From: Chloroflexus sp. Y-396-1
GTDB taxonomy: Bacteria; Chloroflexota; Chloroflexia; Chloroflexales; Chloroflexaceae
DNA length: 64,000 nucleotides
Assembly: GCF_000516515.1 (NCBI RefSeq)
Contig: NZ_KI911784.1
Span: 4,750,633 to 4,814,632 of the forward strand
Direction: 5' to 3'
The notes under the pieces are model-generated. The model did no database searches, had not been told where the DNA came from, and was given only the letters and a program-made list of their open reading frames with translations. The position numbers and the translations under genes were made by a program. This document shows positions 18,753-28,749 of this stretch, piece by piece. How positions within the stretch are numbered: the stretch's first letter is position 1; each line of letters opens with the position of its first letter.

Positions 18753-19739
18753 TTACGGTCGTTCAAATGGTTGCCCAAGTGCTGCTGGGGCAGTTGCCCG
18801 CAACCGATAAACGATGACCAGCAATGGACGTTGCCAGACAGAAGGTAGCGTTGCAATCCAGCGTGCCACTGTTGGTGACGAAGCTAGATTCACCAGGGCC
18901 AGTACCAGAATCATGAAAACGAATGGCGCCACCTGGATCATCTGCGTAGGGATCCCAGGCAACGCACTCTGCGAGCGAGTAGCGACAATCTCAAGCGCTG
19001 CGAAGAGGTAACAACCGAGTGCAACTCGCAATGGTCGCCAACCCCCGAAGATAACAATTGCCAACACAATCCAGCCCGAACCAAGCGTATGGCGATAGCT
19101 CCATCCCTGCTTGAGGTCGAGTGAAAAAGCAGCACCGGCAATCCCAACCAGTGCTCCGCCAAGGATCAGCATCGCGTAGCGCCAGCGGGTAACATCAATC
19201 CCACGCGCATACACTGCTGCTGGTCGTTCGCCCAATGCCCGAACGATCAGACCCAACCGCGTGCTGTAGAGCAGGTATGCAGTTGCAGGAACGAGAAGAA
19301 AACTGGCGTAGATCACCGGATCGTGCCGAAACAAGATCGGGCCAAGGATAGGAAGATCGGCCAGGCCAGGAATGGGCATGAAGGGCACTGCCGGCCCAGG
19401 CAGACGAACAAACGGTGCACCGAGAAACGATGAGAGATCGGTACAGAGTAACGCCAGTACAAAACCAACTGCCGTTTGTGATTGGCCTAGGGTCAGGCTG
19501 AACACCCCCAGGACGGCCGCCACCAACGCGCCAACCAAGGCTGCCGCAGCAAAGCCGAGGATCAGGTTTTGGGTGGTGAGCGCAACAGCGAAGCCCGTCA
19601 TCGCCGCCAACAGCATCGTCCCATCAAGCGAGAGGTTGATGACGCCAGCCCGCTCACTGAGGGTCTCACCCATTGCTGCAATCACCAGTGGTGCTGCTGC
19701 CGCCAATACCGCAGCGATGTCAATCCATAGTTGTTCCAT
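18753..19739 (-). CDS. BMP-type ABC importer, permease subunit 2
   Basis: 328 residues from the ATG at 19739 (an upstream start at 19787 would add 16 residues; neither has a strong ribosome binding site). The protein is strongly hydrophobic with about 8-9 helices. The segment AAMGETLSERAGVINLSLDG is the signature of the NupQ/YufQ-type permease of branched-chain/ribose-like importers linked to BMP lipoproteins, which carry purine nucleosides in characterised systems. It forms the membrane channel with the permease at 19797. It is last in the operon lipoprotein - ATPase - permease - permease. The substrate is inferred from the family only. Confidence 0.88.
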   Translation of the reverse strand: MEQLWIDIAAVLAAAAPLVIAAMGETLSERAGVINLSLDGTMLLAAMTGFAVALTTQNLILGFAAAALVGALVAAVLGVFSLTLGQSQTAVGFVLALLCTDLSSFLGAPFVRLPGPAVPFMPIPGLADLPILGPILFRHDPVIYASFLLVPATAYLLYSTRLGLIVRALGERPAAVYARGIDVTRWRYAMLILGGALVGIAGAAFSLDLKQGWSYRHTLGSGWIVLAIVIFGGWRPLRVALGCYLFAALEIVATRSQSALPGIPTQMIQVAPFVFMILVLALVNLASSPTVARWIATLPSVWQRPLLVIVYRLRATAPAALGQPFERP

Positions 19740-19796
19740 AGCAATTTGTACGTTACTACCAATATAACGGTACCGAACAATGACCATCGGGACAGA

Positions 19797-20801
19797 TCAC
19801 TGTCGGATACGAGTTGCCAACGCGAACAGCACCAGCGCCCCTTGAAGCACACCGGCAATGGCGCTATCAATCCCTAGCGTTAAGGGTAACTGAATACTGC
19901 CTACAGTAAAAGCGGCAAAAGCAACTGTAATTGGTAACAGCCAGCGCGGATTTGCACGCGCCAGGAGCGCGACCAACAAGCCTAGCAAGCCGATCCCGCT
20001 TGAAATATTAGGAATTAAGGCATGATGGACAGCAACCACTTGCAACATACCGGCAATTCCGGCCAATGCCCCACAGGCAGCGAAGGTTTCGGCCATACGT
20101 CGTGCAGTGGCTATGCCCAACCGTTCAGAAGCTGCCGGATTCAGCCCTACCGCCCGTACTTCCAGCCCCCAGCGGGTCTGAGTTAACGTCCACCAAACGA
20201 TAACCAGTGCCAGCAAAGCGATCACCGGTGCGGCCGGCGCCAGCCGTAGACGGTCAATGGTTGGCAACCAGAGTTCGCGGGGAAGCAGATCGGTTCCCGA
20301 CAACGAAGCCGAGGACTGACGTCGCCAGGGACCGAGCACCATGTAGAGAGCTAATCCGCCGGCAAGAAAATTCATACCCAGGCCGGCAAAAATTTCGCTC
20401 ACGCCAGCGTAGCGCCGCAAGATACCAATCATGAGCGCCCAGAGTGCTCCACCGGCAGCCCCGCTCAGCGCAGCAATCAGCCAGAGCAAGAGCGGCGGCC
20501 AATCAGGCCAGAGACGGAGCGGGACCATCGCGGCAATCGCCCCGACAATCATCTGACCCTCAACCCCAAGATTATAAAGTCCACCGGCAAAGGTAATACT
20601 GAGACCAACCGCACAGAGCAGCAAAGGTGCTGCCAGCATGATCATATCGCTTAGACGAACCGGGGTACTAAACGCGCCAAAGATGACCAATCGATATGCT
20701 TCAAGCGGCGAGACACCAGTACTTAGTAAAACCAGTGTCGTGAGCACAAAGGCTGCTACGAGCGCCAGTAGGGGTTGAGTCAGTACAGCAACCCGCTTCA
20801 T
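19797..20801 (-). CDS. BMP-type ABC importer, permease subunit 1
   Basis: 334 residues with about 9-10 hydrophobic helices. The stretch FAGGLYNLGVEGQMIVGAI is the signature of the NupP/YufP-type permease (BPD_transp_2 family). The ATG at 20801 overlaps the stop of the ATPase gene by 4 bases (ATGA), showing translational coupling, and GGAGGCGGT upstream supports the start. It pairs with the permease at 18753 in a heterodimeric channel for what is probably a nucleoside or similar purine compound. Confidence 0.9.
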   Translation of the reverse strand: MKRVAVLTQPLLALVAAFVLTTLVLLSTGVSPLEAYRLVIFGAFSTPVRLSDMIMLAAPLLLCAVGLSITFAGGLYNLGVEGQMIVGAIAAMVPLRLWPDWPPLLLWLIAALSGAAGGALWALMIGILRRYAGVSEIFAGLGMNFLAGGLALYMVLGPWRRQSSASLSGTDLLPRELWLPTIDRLRLAPAAPVIALLALVIVWWTLTQTRWGLEVRAVGLNPAASERLGIATARRMAETFAACGALAGIAGMLQVVAVHHALIPNISSGIGLLGLLVALLARANPRWLLPITVAFAAFTVGSIQLPLTLGIDSAIAGVLQGALVLFALATRIRQ

Positions 20802-22294
20802 ACCGCCTCCACCAGGGCCTCAAAGCCAACTCCGCCAATCAGCTCGGCTAACCGTCCCGCAGACAATAAAGCTCGCGGAATTGGCGGGCCAATACGACCG
20901 GCAAAACAGACAATTACCTCGTCACTATACTCCATAATCTCATCAAGATCGGGGGAAGCAAATACAATACAACATCCGGCATCACGCCGGGCCTGCAAAC
21001 GGCTCCAGATAGCACGTGCAGACGCAACATCCAATCCACGAGTTGGTTGCTCGGCGAGAATACCACGGGCGGTCGGCGGCACCAGGGCCAGCATTGCGCG
21101 CTGCTGATTACCACCCGATAACGCCGCAACTGGTGTCAGCGGAGTCGCCTTTATCTGATACTCGGCAATGGCCTGGCGGGCCAGTTCTTCAGCCGTGCGG
21201 CGGTCAACAATCACCCCTGTTCGTTGCAACAACGCAAAGTGTTCGGCCAGTGATAAAGCACCGATCAGACCATCACGCAACCGGTCGGCCGGCAAATACT
21301 CAATACCGGCCTCGCGAAAAGCAATCGCACCTGCTCCACTGAGATCACGACCATTCACCAATATCTGTCCACGATCAGGCATTAATCGACCGGCCAGTAA
21401 GCGTAATAAGACCTGTTGACCACTTCCATCTAGCCCGGCCAGCCCGATAATGCGTCCAGCAGCAAAGCGATGATTCAGATCGAGAAGATGAAGCGTGCCA
21501 CTACGCACTGTTACCTGGCGCAATTCCCATACCGGTGGACTATCGCTCGACGGTAATGGGCGATAGATTGGAGGTGCTGTACCGGCGTCACCGAACATCA
21601 ATGTTAACAAATACTCTTGCGGTTGAGGCATGACCAACTGACCTGGTGGTACCACCTCTCCATTCCGCAAGACGGTCACGGTATGACAAAGTTCAGCGAC
21701 TTCTTCCAGCTTATGTGACACAAACAAGACAGTACGACCTTCGGCAGCAATCTGACGCAATGCGGTAAACAGTGCGCGCGTTTGCGCAGCCGTAATGCCG
21801 GTAGTTGGCTCATCAAGAATGAGCACCTGCGCACCGCACAACAGCAACCGCATAATTTCGACCTGTTGCCGCTGACCTATCGTCAACTGATCGAGTCGGG
21901 ATCCCGAATCGACTGCAAAACCTAGACGTTCAGCTAATTCCTCTAATGCTCTTTGGGCAGCTCGCCATGAACGAAAGACCCCTGGCGGTGCAGCACAGAG
22001 CAGATTCTCCAGCACGGTAAAGGCAGGAATATCGAGTGGCTCCTGATGCACCATACCTACACCAGCAGCCAGTGCATCACCCGGCCCACGCAACTGACAG
22101 GGCTTGCCGTCAAACAGAATCTGTCCTTCGTCTGGACGAAGATAGCCAGACAACACCTTCATCAGTGTGCTCTTGCCGGCGCCATTCTCACCCAGCACAC
22201 CATGAATCTGACCGGCAGCAAACTCAATCGTGAGGCGGTTATTCGCCCACACGGTACCGAATCGTTTTGTTAGTTGTTCAACCGCAATCCGCAT
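20798..22294 (-). CDS. BMP-type ABC importer, double ATP-binding protein
   Basis: 498 residues with two ABC modules in tandem, as in NupO/YufO, RbsA and MglA. The N-terminal module has Walker A GENGAGKST, signature LTIGQRQQVEI and Walker [11 protein letters not shown]. The second half has a degenerate Walker A (GLDGSGQQV), signature ALSGGNQQRAM and AEQPTRGLD in place of a normal Walker B. The asymmetric second site is normal for this family. It energises import through the two downstream permeases. Between it and the lipoprotein gene lies a 294-base gap with a strong hairpin. Confidence 0.92.
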   Translation of the reverse strand: MRIAVEQLTKRFGTVWANNRLTIEFAAGQIHGVLGENGAGKSTLMKVLSGYLRPDEGQILFDGKPCQLRGPGDALAAGVGMVHQEPLDIPAFTVLENLLCAAPPGVFRSWRAAQRALEELAERLGFAVDSGSRLDQLTIGQRQQVEIMRLLLCGAQVLILDEPTTGITAAQTRALFTALRQIAAEGRTVLFVSHKLEEVAELCHTVTVLRNGEVVPPGQLVMPQPQEYLLTLMFGDAGTAPPIYRPLPSSDSPPVWELRQVTVRSGTLHLLDLNHRFAAGRIIGLAGLDGSGQQVLLRLLAGRLMPDRGQILVNGRDLSGAGAIAFREAGIEYLPADRLRDGLIGALSLAEHFALLQRTGVIVDRRTAEELARQAIAEYQIKATPLTPVAALSGGNQQRAMLALVPPTARGILAEQPTRGLDVASARAIWSRLQARRDAGCCIVFASPDLDEIMEYSDEVIVCFAGRIGPPIPRALLSAGRLAELIGGVGFEALVEAV

Positions 22295-22545
22295 GGGTTT
22301 TGTAAACTTATGTAGTGAACAGCGTGGGAATATAGATGGACACTCGACCGTTCACAACACCGACCACTGAACCTATCTGAAAACCCTTCTCTGCTTCCCC
22401 AACGTTACGCGCAGAAGGAGGCCTGGAAATGCAACGGATTTCACCCCCATGGTTCTGATACAGATCGAACGGTATAAGTTCCATCGCTCCTATCCACCCT
22501 CTTCTAAAAACGAAGGAAGTAGCAGTTGAGAGAGCATTCGGAACA

Positions 22546-22578
22546 GTTGAGACGGGCTCCGGTGCGACCCGTCTCAAC
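22546..22578 (-). promoter_or_regulatory. Intercistronic hairpin after the BMP lipoprotein gene
   Basis: A perfect 11-bp stem GTTGAGACGGG / CCCGTCTCAAC with an 11-base loop lies 10 bases beyond the lipoprotein stop codon. No T-run follows on the minus strand. It probably stabilises the lipoprotein mRNA or gives partial termination, so that the lipoprotein is made in excess over the transporter. The rest of 22295-22588 holds nothing I can identify. Confidence 0.55.
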
Positions 22579-22588
22579 TTCAGTATAG

Positions 22589-23821
22589 CTAAGGAGCGCT
22601 CTGCCCCTCGATACCGGCCAACAACTGAGAGGTATACCAGATGGTCTTGTCATCGGCAACCTGACCCTCTGGCACAAAGATACTCCCATCTTGATAGTAA
22701 AGCGGCCCGGTAAAGAGATTTAGGCTCCCGTCGGCCAGTTTAGCAATAAACTCATCGAGCTTCGCTGCGTTTTCCGCACTGAGGGCCGGACCCTTAACAA
22801 AACCGATCATGCTCGTATCAGGATCATTCAAATTACTCCAGTTCGGCCCTGTCCATTCCCAGGCTGGCTCCCATTTACCGGCACGGGCCAGTTCAACCAA
22901 ACGTTTGTAATCAGGCCCCCAGTTGAAGTAGGGCACACCGAGACAAACCGCCTCGCCCTGGGCACAGGCCCCTTTGAAGTCATAGGGTATAGCAAAGACC
23001 CGCTTCCCAGCTTGCGCTGCTTTATTTGCCTCAACCAGCGCTTCGGTCGTGTCAATACCAGAGAGAATAACGTCGTAACCTTCGTTAATGAAATCGTTTG
23101 CAACCTTGGTTGGATCGAGGGTAACGCCTGGAATGTTAAACCAGAAGCCGATCCAGGTCACTTTGAACGCCAGCTCCTCAACCGAACGACCGCGATAGGT
23201 TTCCCAGCAATACCGTGCGCCGAGATAAGATGAATTTACCAAGCGGCGTGTCTCCGGATCGATCAGTGGGCCAAGGTAGGCCAGACGACCGTTTTCTGTA
23301 GTTAAGGCCGCCGCACAACCTGCGATCATCTTACCGTACTCCATGCGCCCCATCAGATTTCGTACATTCGGCGGCGCCTCGCCAGTTAACACCTTATCGC
23401 CAGACGCATGGATAAAGGCCACATCAGGATGTGCCGCAGCGGCAACATTCGTTCCATCAGCAAACTCTGCCGAATTGGTGATAATCAGGCGCGCACCCTG
23501 GCCGATCAACTCTTCGATGGCCTGTTCGACTTTTACATTAGGACGATCTGCCGGATTCACCTTATCGATGTAAATAAATTTGACCCCTGGTACCTTCTCA
23601 ACCACATACTGGGCCGCCTCATAGTGAGCCTGATTCCAGCCACCATCATTAATCGGCCCAACCAAAACCATACCGAAGATGAACTCTTCACCGGCAGATG
23701 GTGTCGTTGGTTCGGTCGAAACAGCGGTTGGGCTGGTGGTTGGCTGTGAGCCACACGCTGCCAACACAAGACTGAACAGCGCAAGAACCAGCAATGACCA
23801 GCGAGCAAGACGGACATTCAT
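22589..23821 (-). CDS. BMP family ABC transporter substrate-binding lipoprotein
   Basis: 410 residues. A lipoprotein signal peptide ends in LAAC with the lipidated Cys at residue 23, followed by a Thr/Ser/Pro linker. The mature part is a BMP (PnrA-like) periplasmic-binding fold: GMVLVGPINDGGWNQAHYEA, LIITNSAEFADG, MGRMEYGKMIAG and a C-terminal YYQDGS. BMP proteins bind nucleosides in PnrA-like cases. The ATG at 23821 is preceded by AAGGAG at 7 bases, better than two upstream in-frame starts. It is the first gene of the importer operon and probably surface-exposed or anchored outside the membrane. Confidence 0.93.
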   Translation of the reverse strand: MNVRLARWSLLVLALFSLVLAACGSQPTTSPTAVSTEPTTPSAGEEFIFGMVLVGPINDGGWNQAHYEAAQYVVEKVPGVKFIYIDKVNPADRPNVKVEQAIEELIGQGARLIITNSAEFADGTNVAAAAHPDVAFIHASGDKVLTGEAPPNVRNLMGRMEYGKMIAGCAAALTTENGRLAYLGPLIDPETRRLVNSSYLGARYCWETYRGRSVEELAFKVTWIGFWFNIPGVTLDPTKVANDFINEGYDVILSGIDTTEALVEANKAAQAGKRVFAIPYDFKGACAQGEAVCLGVPYFNWGPDYKRLVELARAGKWEPAWEWTGPNWSNLNDPDTSMIGFVKGPALSAENAAKLDEFIAKLADGSLNLFTGPLYYQDGSIFVPEGQVADDKTIWYTSQLLAGIEGQSAP

Positions 23822-24298
23822 CGGTCGACTCCTTGTGAACATCTGCAAACCCTTAACACGAACAATGAAGCGGCGCAACAAATGAACGAGTCATTGCTGC
23901 GCCGGGACGGTTTTGCGCAGATTAACACCTCTAACGGGGAGGATTCCCTGATGGCATCATCGCCAATCAGGGCGCTATCGCGGAGCGCCCGATTACAGGG
24001 CGAGTATATCCGAGAGCAGCTAGACTGTCAATGTGTATCGTGGTACGATAGGGTTTTTCAGCATTCTCACCTTACGCGGTAGAGGTAACGGAAGGAGAGG
24101 AATGGAGAGCGCCCCAACTCGTCGGCAGAACAGGAAGCAAGGCATCTCCGCACGCGCTACAGGTGCACTGGGGATCGCTCCATTTCTTCTCAATGTTCAT
24201 TCCTCGCCTCAAATAACCTCTACCGCACATTGCAACTCACCGTGCTGCAACACGCGAGTTGGGCCACGGCTGCGGGTCACCCTGCTTGTGAATCGTCG
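23822..24298 (-). promoter_or_regulatory. Structured leader candidate upstream of the BMP lipoprotein, and intergenic spacer
   Basis: Two adjacent hairpins precede the lipoprotein gene: CCTGAT-GGC / GCC-ATCAGG (23947-23971) and GGGCGCT / AGCGCCC (23970-23990). They share their boundary bases, so they are mutually exclusive at the junction. No match to a riboswitch class I can recall. A -10-like TATACT on the minus strand lies just upstream (about 24003-24008). The rest, to 24298, holds no gene. Confidence 0.35.
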
Positions 24299-24354
24299 GG
24301 TCATTGAATTGCAACCCAAAGCTGCAAACTCTGAAAACCCTTATGTGATATACT
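24299..24354 (+). repeat. Dispersed TCTGAAAA element plus -10 hexamer
   Basis: 24299-24343 matches the element at 133-176 over most of its length (GGTCATNNAATGCAACCC, then AACTCTGAAAA). It is followed after 5 bases by a -10-like TATACT at 24349-24354, about 40 bases before the ATG at 24395. In this copy the element covers the -35 and spacer positions of the presumed promoter. Confidence 0.6.
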
Positions 24355-24394
24355 ATGCCTACTCTATATAAAATTTATGTCAAAAGGATCCGAT

Positions 24395-25417
24395 ATGTAT
24401 AAGAATATACTCTGCTCAGCGCTCCTGACCGTGACCTTCCTTATCTCCTCTTCCCCGATTCAGGGAGCGAGTGCCATCTGTTTCCCAAATCAGACGCAGT
24501 TCTGTGTTGATCCACGCTTTGCGGATTTCTGGCAGCGCAATGACCGCCACGCAATAACTGGTGAGACAGGCAATGCGCTTAGAGTCTTCGGTTATCCTAT
24601 TGGAGCGGCACGAATACAGGCAGTCGATGGTGAAGCCGTTCTTGCACAGCCCTTTGAGAACGTAATGATGCAGCAGCCACTCGATAATACTGACCCGATA
24701 CGAGTCACTCTTCAGCAAGTGGGATTGGAACGGCTCGATCAACTCGGCGCACCTCCCACACTCCCGGTCCAACCATCCGAATCGGCCAGATCAGGTTGTC
24801 GGCTTTTTCCCGAAACCGGATTTACCATCTGTGGGGAATTTCTTAATTTTTGGGAAAGCAATGGGCTAAATCTCGACAACGAACGAGGATATAGTGATCC
24901 TGAACGGATTGCGCTCTTCGGGCGACCGGTAAGTAGAGTGACATCTGATAACAAACTCCGAGTGCAGTGGTTTGAGCGAGCGCGAATGCAATATGATGCG
25001 ATTGCGTCTAAGATAAGCATTACCCCGCTCGGTTATGAAGTAACGATTCATCGACCCAATCCATCACCACTGCCCCAAAACAACGGTGTGCAGGTGAGCA
25101 ATACAACAGTGAACGCTGGTGGAATTATTTCAGCGCGTGGCAGTGGCTATAACGAAGACCGGTCAGCCAGAGTAGTTGTATTCCGAGCTGATGGTAGTAA
25201 ATTCACCGCAGAGGATATCGTTGAGATCAATTCTATCAGTATCACAGAGAAGTATTGTTTAAAAATACCCAGCGACGCCTTGACCGGTATCTGGGGAATT
25301 GCCTTTGAAGGCACTACTACTAATCGACGCACCATCGGTTTCTTTCGGGTTGTTACGAACAGTACTCCAAATAATACTTGCCCCGATCTGATTACACCGC
25401 TCCCTACTAGTCGCTAA
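24395..25417 (+). CDS. Secreted protein with two Chloroflexota-type VDPRF / FWE domains
   Basis: 340 residues from the ATG at 24395, chosen because AAAAGGAT lies 6 bases upstream and a clean signal peptide (MYKNILCSALLTVTFLISSS, cut near GASA) begins there. Two related segments follow: FCVDPRFADFWQRND with FGYPIG (~33-65) and TICGEFLNFWESNG with FGRPVS and RVQWFERARMQYD (~145-205). The same pattern occurs in the N-terminal half of the protein at 1588. The C-terminal ~100 residues look like a beta-sandwich (VVVFRADGSKFTAEDI). The function is unknown, but it is probably a cell-surface or secreted binding protein. The stand-alone gene has its own promoter. Confidence 0.7.
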   Translation: MYKNILCSALLTVTFLISSSPIQGASAICFPNQTQFCVDPRFADFWQRNDRHAITGETGNALRVFGYPIGAARIQAVDGEAVLAQPFENVMMQQPLDNTDPIRVTLQQVGLERLDQLGAPPTLPVQPSESARSGCRLFPETGFTICGEFLNFWESNGLNLDNERGYSDPERIALFGRPVSRVTSDNKLRVQWFERARMQYDAIASKISITPLGYEVTIHRPNPSPLPQNNGVQVSNTTVNAGGIISARGSGYNEDRSARVVVFRADGSKFTAEDIVEINSISITEKYCLKIPSDALTGIWGIAFEGTTTNRRTIGFFRVVTNSTPNNTCPDLITPLPTSR

Positions 25418-25997
25418 GGGATGGATAAAACATAAGGCTCCCACCCTCACCCTTTCACTCATGATGAAATCTCTGAAAACCTCTACATCTAAGGTCAAGT
25501 AAGGTCAAGGTTTTTCAACGCTCTTTCCCTGCCCGACAGTGGCAACAGAGCAAGAGAGTGGATAAGGAGTGATAAGAGAGAGTGGTCGTTTCTCAACCCG
25601 ACCTTAGCACATGCAGAAGCGTGCAGCTTCCCGTCCCAAGGCGGTCTACGGCTAACACCTGCCGGCTCGCTAATCATGCTCGTCACCTACCTGCCCCTAA
25701 GCAGAGGGATGCTTGCGATCGCCTGGGTGGAGTCATGGTATGCTGATGCGCCAACAGATGGGTTCCTGTTGCACACTACACGACACGGACTGGAAGTCCA
25801 CGCTCCCCAGCAAATGATACAGGTCAGGAAGTGTCGTGGGAGTGAAAGACATTCATTGCTAAACACGACCAAAAATTGAAAACGCTGACAACCTCTACCT
25901 CGCAACGTGCAACGTTCACCAATTGATTGCAACCACAACAATATGCTACAATACCGGCTAGTTTCTCGTGGCAAAGATCTCTGGCGGTGAATTATAG
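25418..25997. repeat. Intergenic region with degenerate dispersed repeats
   Basis: No gene. It contains TCTGAAAACCTCTAC (25470-25485), a short tandem AAGGTCAAGT/AAGGTCAAGG (25492-25508), a purine-rich tract ending in CGTTTCTCAACCCGACCTTAG near 25590-25607 that resembles 31292-31320, and at 25737-25766 an inverted copy of the repeat ACCCATCNGNTGGCGCATCAGCA. Confidence 0.5.
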
Positions 25998-27587
25998 ATG
26001 CGGAATGAATTGCTTATGAATACAGCTTCCAGCGCGCACGCGCAGTCTGCAACATTTGAACAACAGCGGGCAAGTGGGATTTTGCTACATCCTTCATCAC
26101 TACCCGGCCCCTGGGGAATTGGCGACTTGGGACCGATGGCGTATCGATTTGTTGATTTTCTGGTTGCAGCGGGACAATCCCTCTGGCAGGTGCTTCCACT
26201 GGGGCCAACTGGCTACGGAGATTCGCCGTACCAGTGTTTTTCGGCTTTCGCCGGTAATCCATTATTGATCAGCATTGACGATGTTATTGAACAGGGCTTG
26301 CTCACCGTTGATGAAGCGCGATCTGCACTTGGCAACCTTCCCACCGATCACGTTGACTATGGCGCTCTTATTCCTGCGAAATACGCTCTCCTCTGGCGCA
26401 GCTTTGAACGGTTTCAGAGCGGGTACAGTTCTCACCTCCAGAAAGATTACTGTCAGTTCTGCGAAGATAACAGTGAATGGCTCACCGATTATGCCACGTT
26501 TATGGCAATCAAAGAGTCTCAGGGTGGGGTAAGCTGGCACGATTGGCGGCCTGATCTCCGTGATCGCCGACCGACGGCTCTCGAACTAGCCCGCCAAGAA
26601 CTGGCAGTAACCATTGACTACCATCGGTATCTTCAGTTTCTCTTCTTTCGCCAATGGCAGGCGTTGAAAGCATATGCCAATCGTCACGGTGTCCTGATCA
26701 TCGGCGATGCCCCTATCTTCGTTGCCGATGATAGTGCTGATGTTTGGGCGAATCGTGATCTCTTTTTCGTCGATGAGCGAGGTATGCCCACGGTTGTTGC
26801 CGGTGTACCACCGGATTATTTCAGCGCTACCGGCCAGCGTTGGGGAAACCCACTGTACCGATGGGATCGCATGGCAAAGACCGGGTATCGATGGTGGGTA
26901 GCGCGTATGCGCCAATCATTAACGCTTTACGATATCTTACGTCTCGACCATTTTCGTGGTTTTGCAGCTTACTGGGAGGTGCCAGCAAGTTCACCAACTG
27001 CCATAGAAGGGCGCTGGGTACCAGGACCGGGTGCTGACCTGTTTCATGTCTTACAAGCTGAATTAGGCGCACTCCCGATTATCGCCGAAGACCTTGGGTT
27101 AATTACACCTGATGTTGAAGCACTACGGGTTACTTTCAACCTGCCTGGCATGAAGGTACTTCAGTTTGCTTTTGGTGATGATCCGACCAATCCTTACCTA
27201 CCTCACAATTACACGCCCAATTATGTGGTTTATACCGGCACACACGACAATGATACGACCGTTGGCTGGTTCGCTACCCTCGATCCAGCTACACGAACTG
27301 CTGTGCTTACGTACCTCGGTCGTGACGAACAGACGGTCGATATTGCGTGGGATTTAATGCGGTTGGGACTCATGTCGGTCGCCCAATACGCTATCACCCC
27401 ATTGCAAGATGTCTTGCGCCTAGGGACAGAAGCCCGCATGAACACCCCTGGGCGATTAGGTGGCAACTGGGCCTGGCGATGTCCGGCTGAGGCACTCAGT
27501 GCAGCATTAGCCGACACATTACGTCAACTAACGTTTATCTATGGCCGCCTTCAACCGGGGAACACGCGACCATCTTCGACCCGATAA
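25998..27587 (+). CDS. malQ: 4-alpha-glucanotransferase (amylomaltase)
   Basis: 529 residues, a standard GH77 enzyme. It transfers alpha-1,4-glucan segments between oligosaccharides in maltose and glycogen metabolism, in the cytoplasm. Signatures: [19 protein letters not shown] at the N-terminus, [17 protein letters not shown], the nucleophile region LRLDHFRGF, acid/base region IIAEDLG, and [13 protein letters not shown] (catalytic Asp of the third motif). ATG 25998 is used; ATG 26016 is equally possible, as neither has a strong ribosome binding site. It overlaps recF tail-to-tail by 37 bases. Confidence 0.97.
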   Translation: MRNELLMNTASSAHAQSATFEQQRASGILLHPSSLPGPWGIGDLGPMAYRFVDFLVAAGQSLWQVLPLGPTGYGDSPYQCFSAFAGNPLLISIDDVIEQGLLTVDEARSALGNLPTDHVDYGALIPAKYALLWRSFERFQSGYSSHLQKDYCQFCEDNSEWLTDYATFMAIKESQGGVSWHDWRPDLRDRRPTALELARQELAVTIDYHRYLQFLFFRQWQALKAYANRHGVLIIGDAPIFVADDSADVWANRDLFFVDERGMPTVVAGVPPDYFSATGQRWGNPLYRWDRMAKTGYRWWVARMRQSLTLYDILRLDHFRGFAAYWEVPASSPTAIEGRWVPGPGADLFHVLQAELGALPIIAEDLGLITPDVEALRVTFNLPGMKVLQFAFGDDPTNPYLPHNYTPNYVVYTGTHDNDTTVGWFATLDPATRTAVLTYLGRDEQTVDIAWDLMRLGLMSVAQYAITPLQDVLRLGTEARMNTPGRLGGNWAWRCPAEALSAALADTLRQLTFIYGRLQPGNTRPSSTR

Positions 27588-28729
27588 CGCTGAGCTTTTG
27601 TCAGAAAATCGGCGTTAAAATCACTGAGATCGGTCGTTGTCAGCAAGGTTTGTTGATCAGGACGATACACCAGTTCGAGAAGATGAGCGCGGTGCTGAGC
27701 ATCCAGTTCGCTCAATACATCATCAAGCAACAGCACGGGTGCATCACCACCGCGCTGTCGCATCAGGCCAGCTTCACCGAGCTTTAGTGCCAGGGCAATC
27801 GACCGCTGTTGACCACGTGAACCATAGCGACCGAGGTTGACCCCGGCAACCGTAAAGATCAGGTCATCACGATGCGGGCCACAGAGCGTTTGCCCGCGGG
27901 CTAATTCATCGCTACGCAGAGCGGCGAAGGCAAGATGAAGACGCTCGGCCAAACTACCGGCATCGCGGGCCGAACCGAGATCACAACTAGCCGCATACTC
28001 TATGTGCAACGGATGTTCACCACCACTGATAGCGCGATAGAGCGGGCCAGCCACCTCGTTTAGTTCAACGATTGCCCGCAACCGTTCGGCCAGTAGATAA
28101 CCCCCAGCGGCAGCCAGCTCTTGATCCCAATACGCCAGCTCGGCATCAACATTCCGCGGCACGCGCCGTTGTTCACGCCATGCGCGCAGCAAACTATTGC
28201 GTTGCAACAGGAGCTTCTGATAGTGTGCCAGAGTACGAACATAATGCGCATCGAGCTGCGAGAGAGTAATATCGAGGTAGCGGCGTCGTTCGGTTGGCGC
28301 ACCATCAACGAGTGTCAAATCGGTAGGAGTAAAGAGCACGACACGCAGTTGGCCGATCAGATCAATTGCTCGTGCCGGTCGCTTATCGATTCGCACCAAC
28401 CTCTGTGCTCCATTCAGCGGCTGTCCATCATCATCGGCCCGTCGTTGTACCAACACTTCAAGCCGCACCGCTCCGATACGACGTTCTACCTCGGCAGCAA
28501 TACGGGCAAAAGGAGGCACTCCTGCCTCACCAACCGCATCCCAACGCACCAATTCACGATCACTACTAAGGCGAGGTGAGCGTGTTGTTGCCAGATAAAA
28601 GATAGCCTCCAGCAGACTCGTCTTACCGGCAGCATTCGGTCCGTAGAAAAGGATCGTACCCGGCGCCAGTGTGATCTCAAGTCGCCGATAATTACGAAAA
28701 TCCCGTAGAAAAAGGTGATGAACAAACAT
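27551..28729 (-). CDS. recF: DNA replication/repair protein RecF
   Basis: 392 residues. SMC-like ATPase that loads RecA at gaps with RecO and RecR. The Walker A region [17 protein letters not shown] is at residues ~29-45; the ABC-type signature region contains [19 protein letters not shown] (~300-320), and Walker B is [11 protein letters not shown] (~330-340). The N-terminus [19 protein letters not shown] is typical. It lies 20 bases downstream of fni and is likely cotranscribed with it, away from dnaA/dnaN; dnaN is 21 kb away. Its last 37 bases overlap the end of malQ on the opposite strand. Confidence 0.97.
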   Translation of the reverse strand: MFVHHLFLRDFRNYRRLEITLAPGTILFYGPNAAGKTSLLEAIFYLATTRSPRLSSDRELVRWDAVGEAGVPPFARIAAEVERRIGAVRLEVLVQRRADDDGQPLNGAQRLVRIDKRPARAIDLIGQLRVVLFTPTDLTLVDGAPTERRRYLDITLSQLDAHYVRTLAHYQKLLLQRNSLLRAWREQRRVPRNVDAELAYWDQELAAAGGYLLAERLRAIVELNEVAGPLYRAISGGEHPLHIEYAASCDLGSARDAGSLAERLHLAFAALRSDELARGQTLCGPHRDDLIFTVAGVNLGRYGSRGQQRSIALALKLGEAGLMRQRGGDAPVLLLDDVLSELDAQHRAHLLELVYRPDQQTLLTTTDLSDFNADFLTKAQRYRVEDGRVFPG

Positions 28730-28749
28730 ACGCTGGCCGTTGCAGCAGG

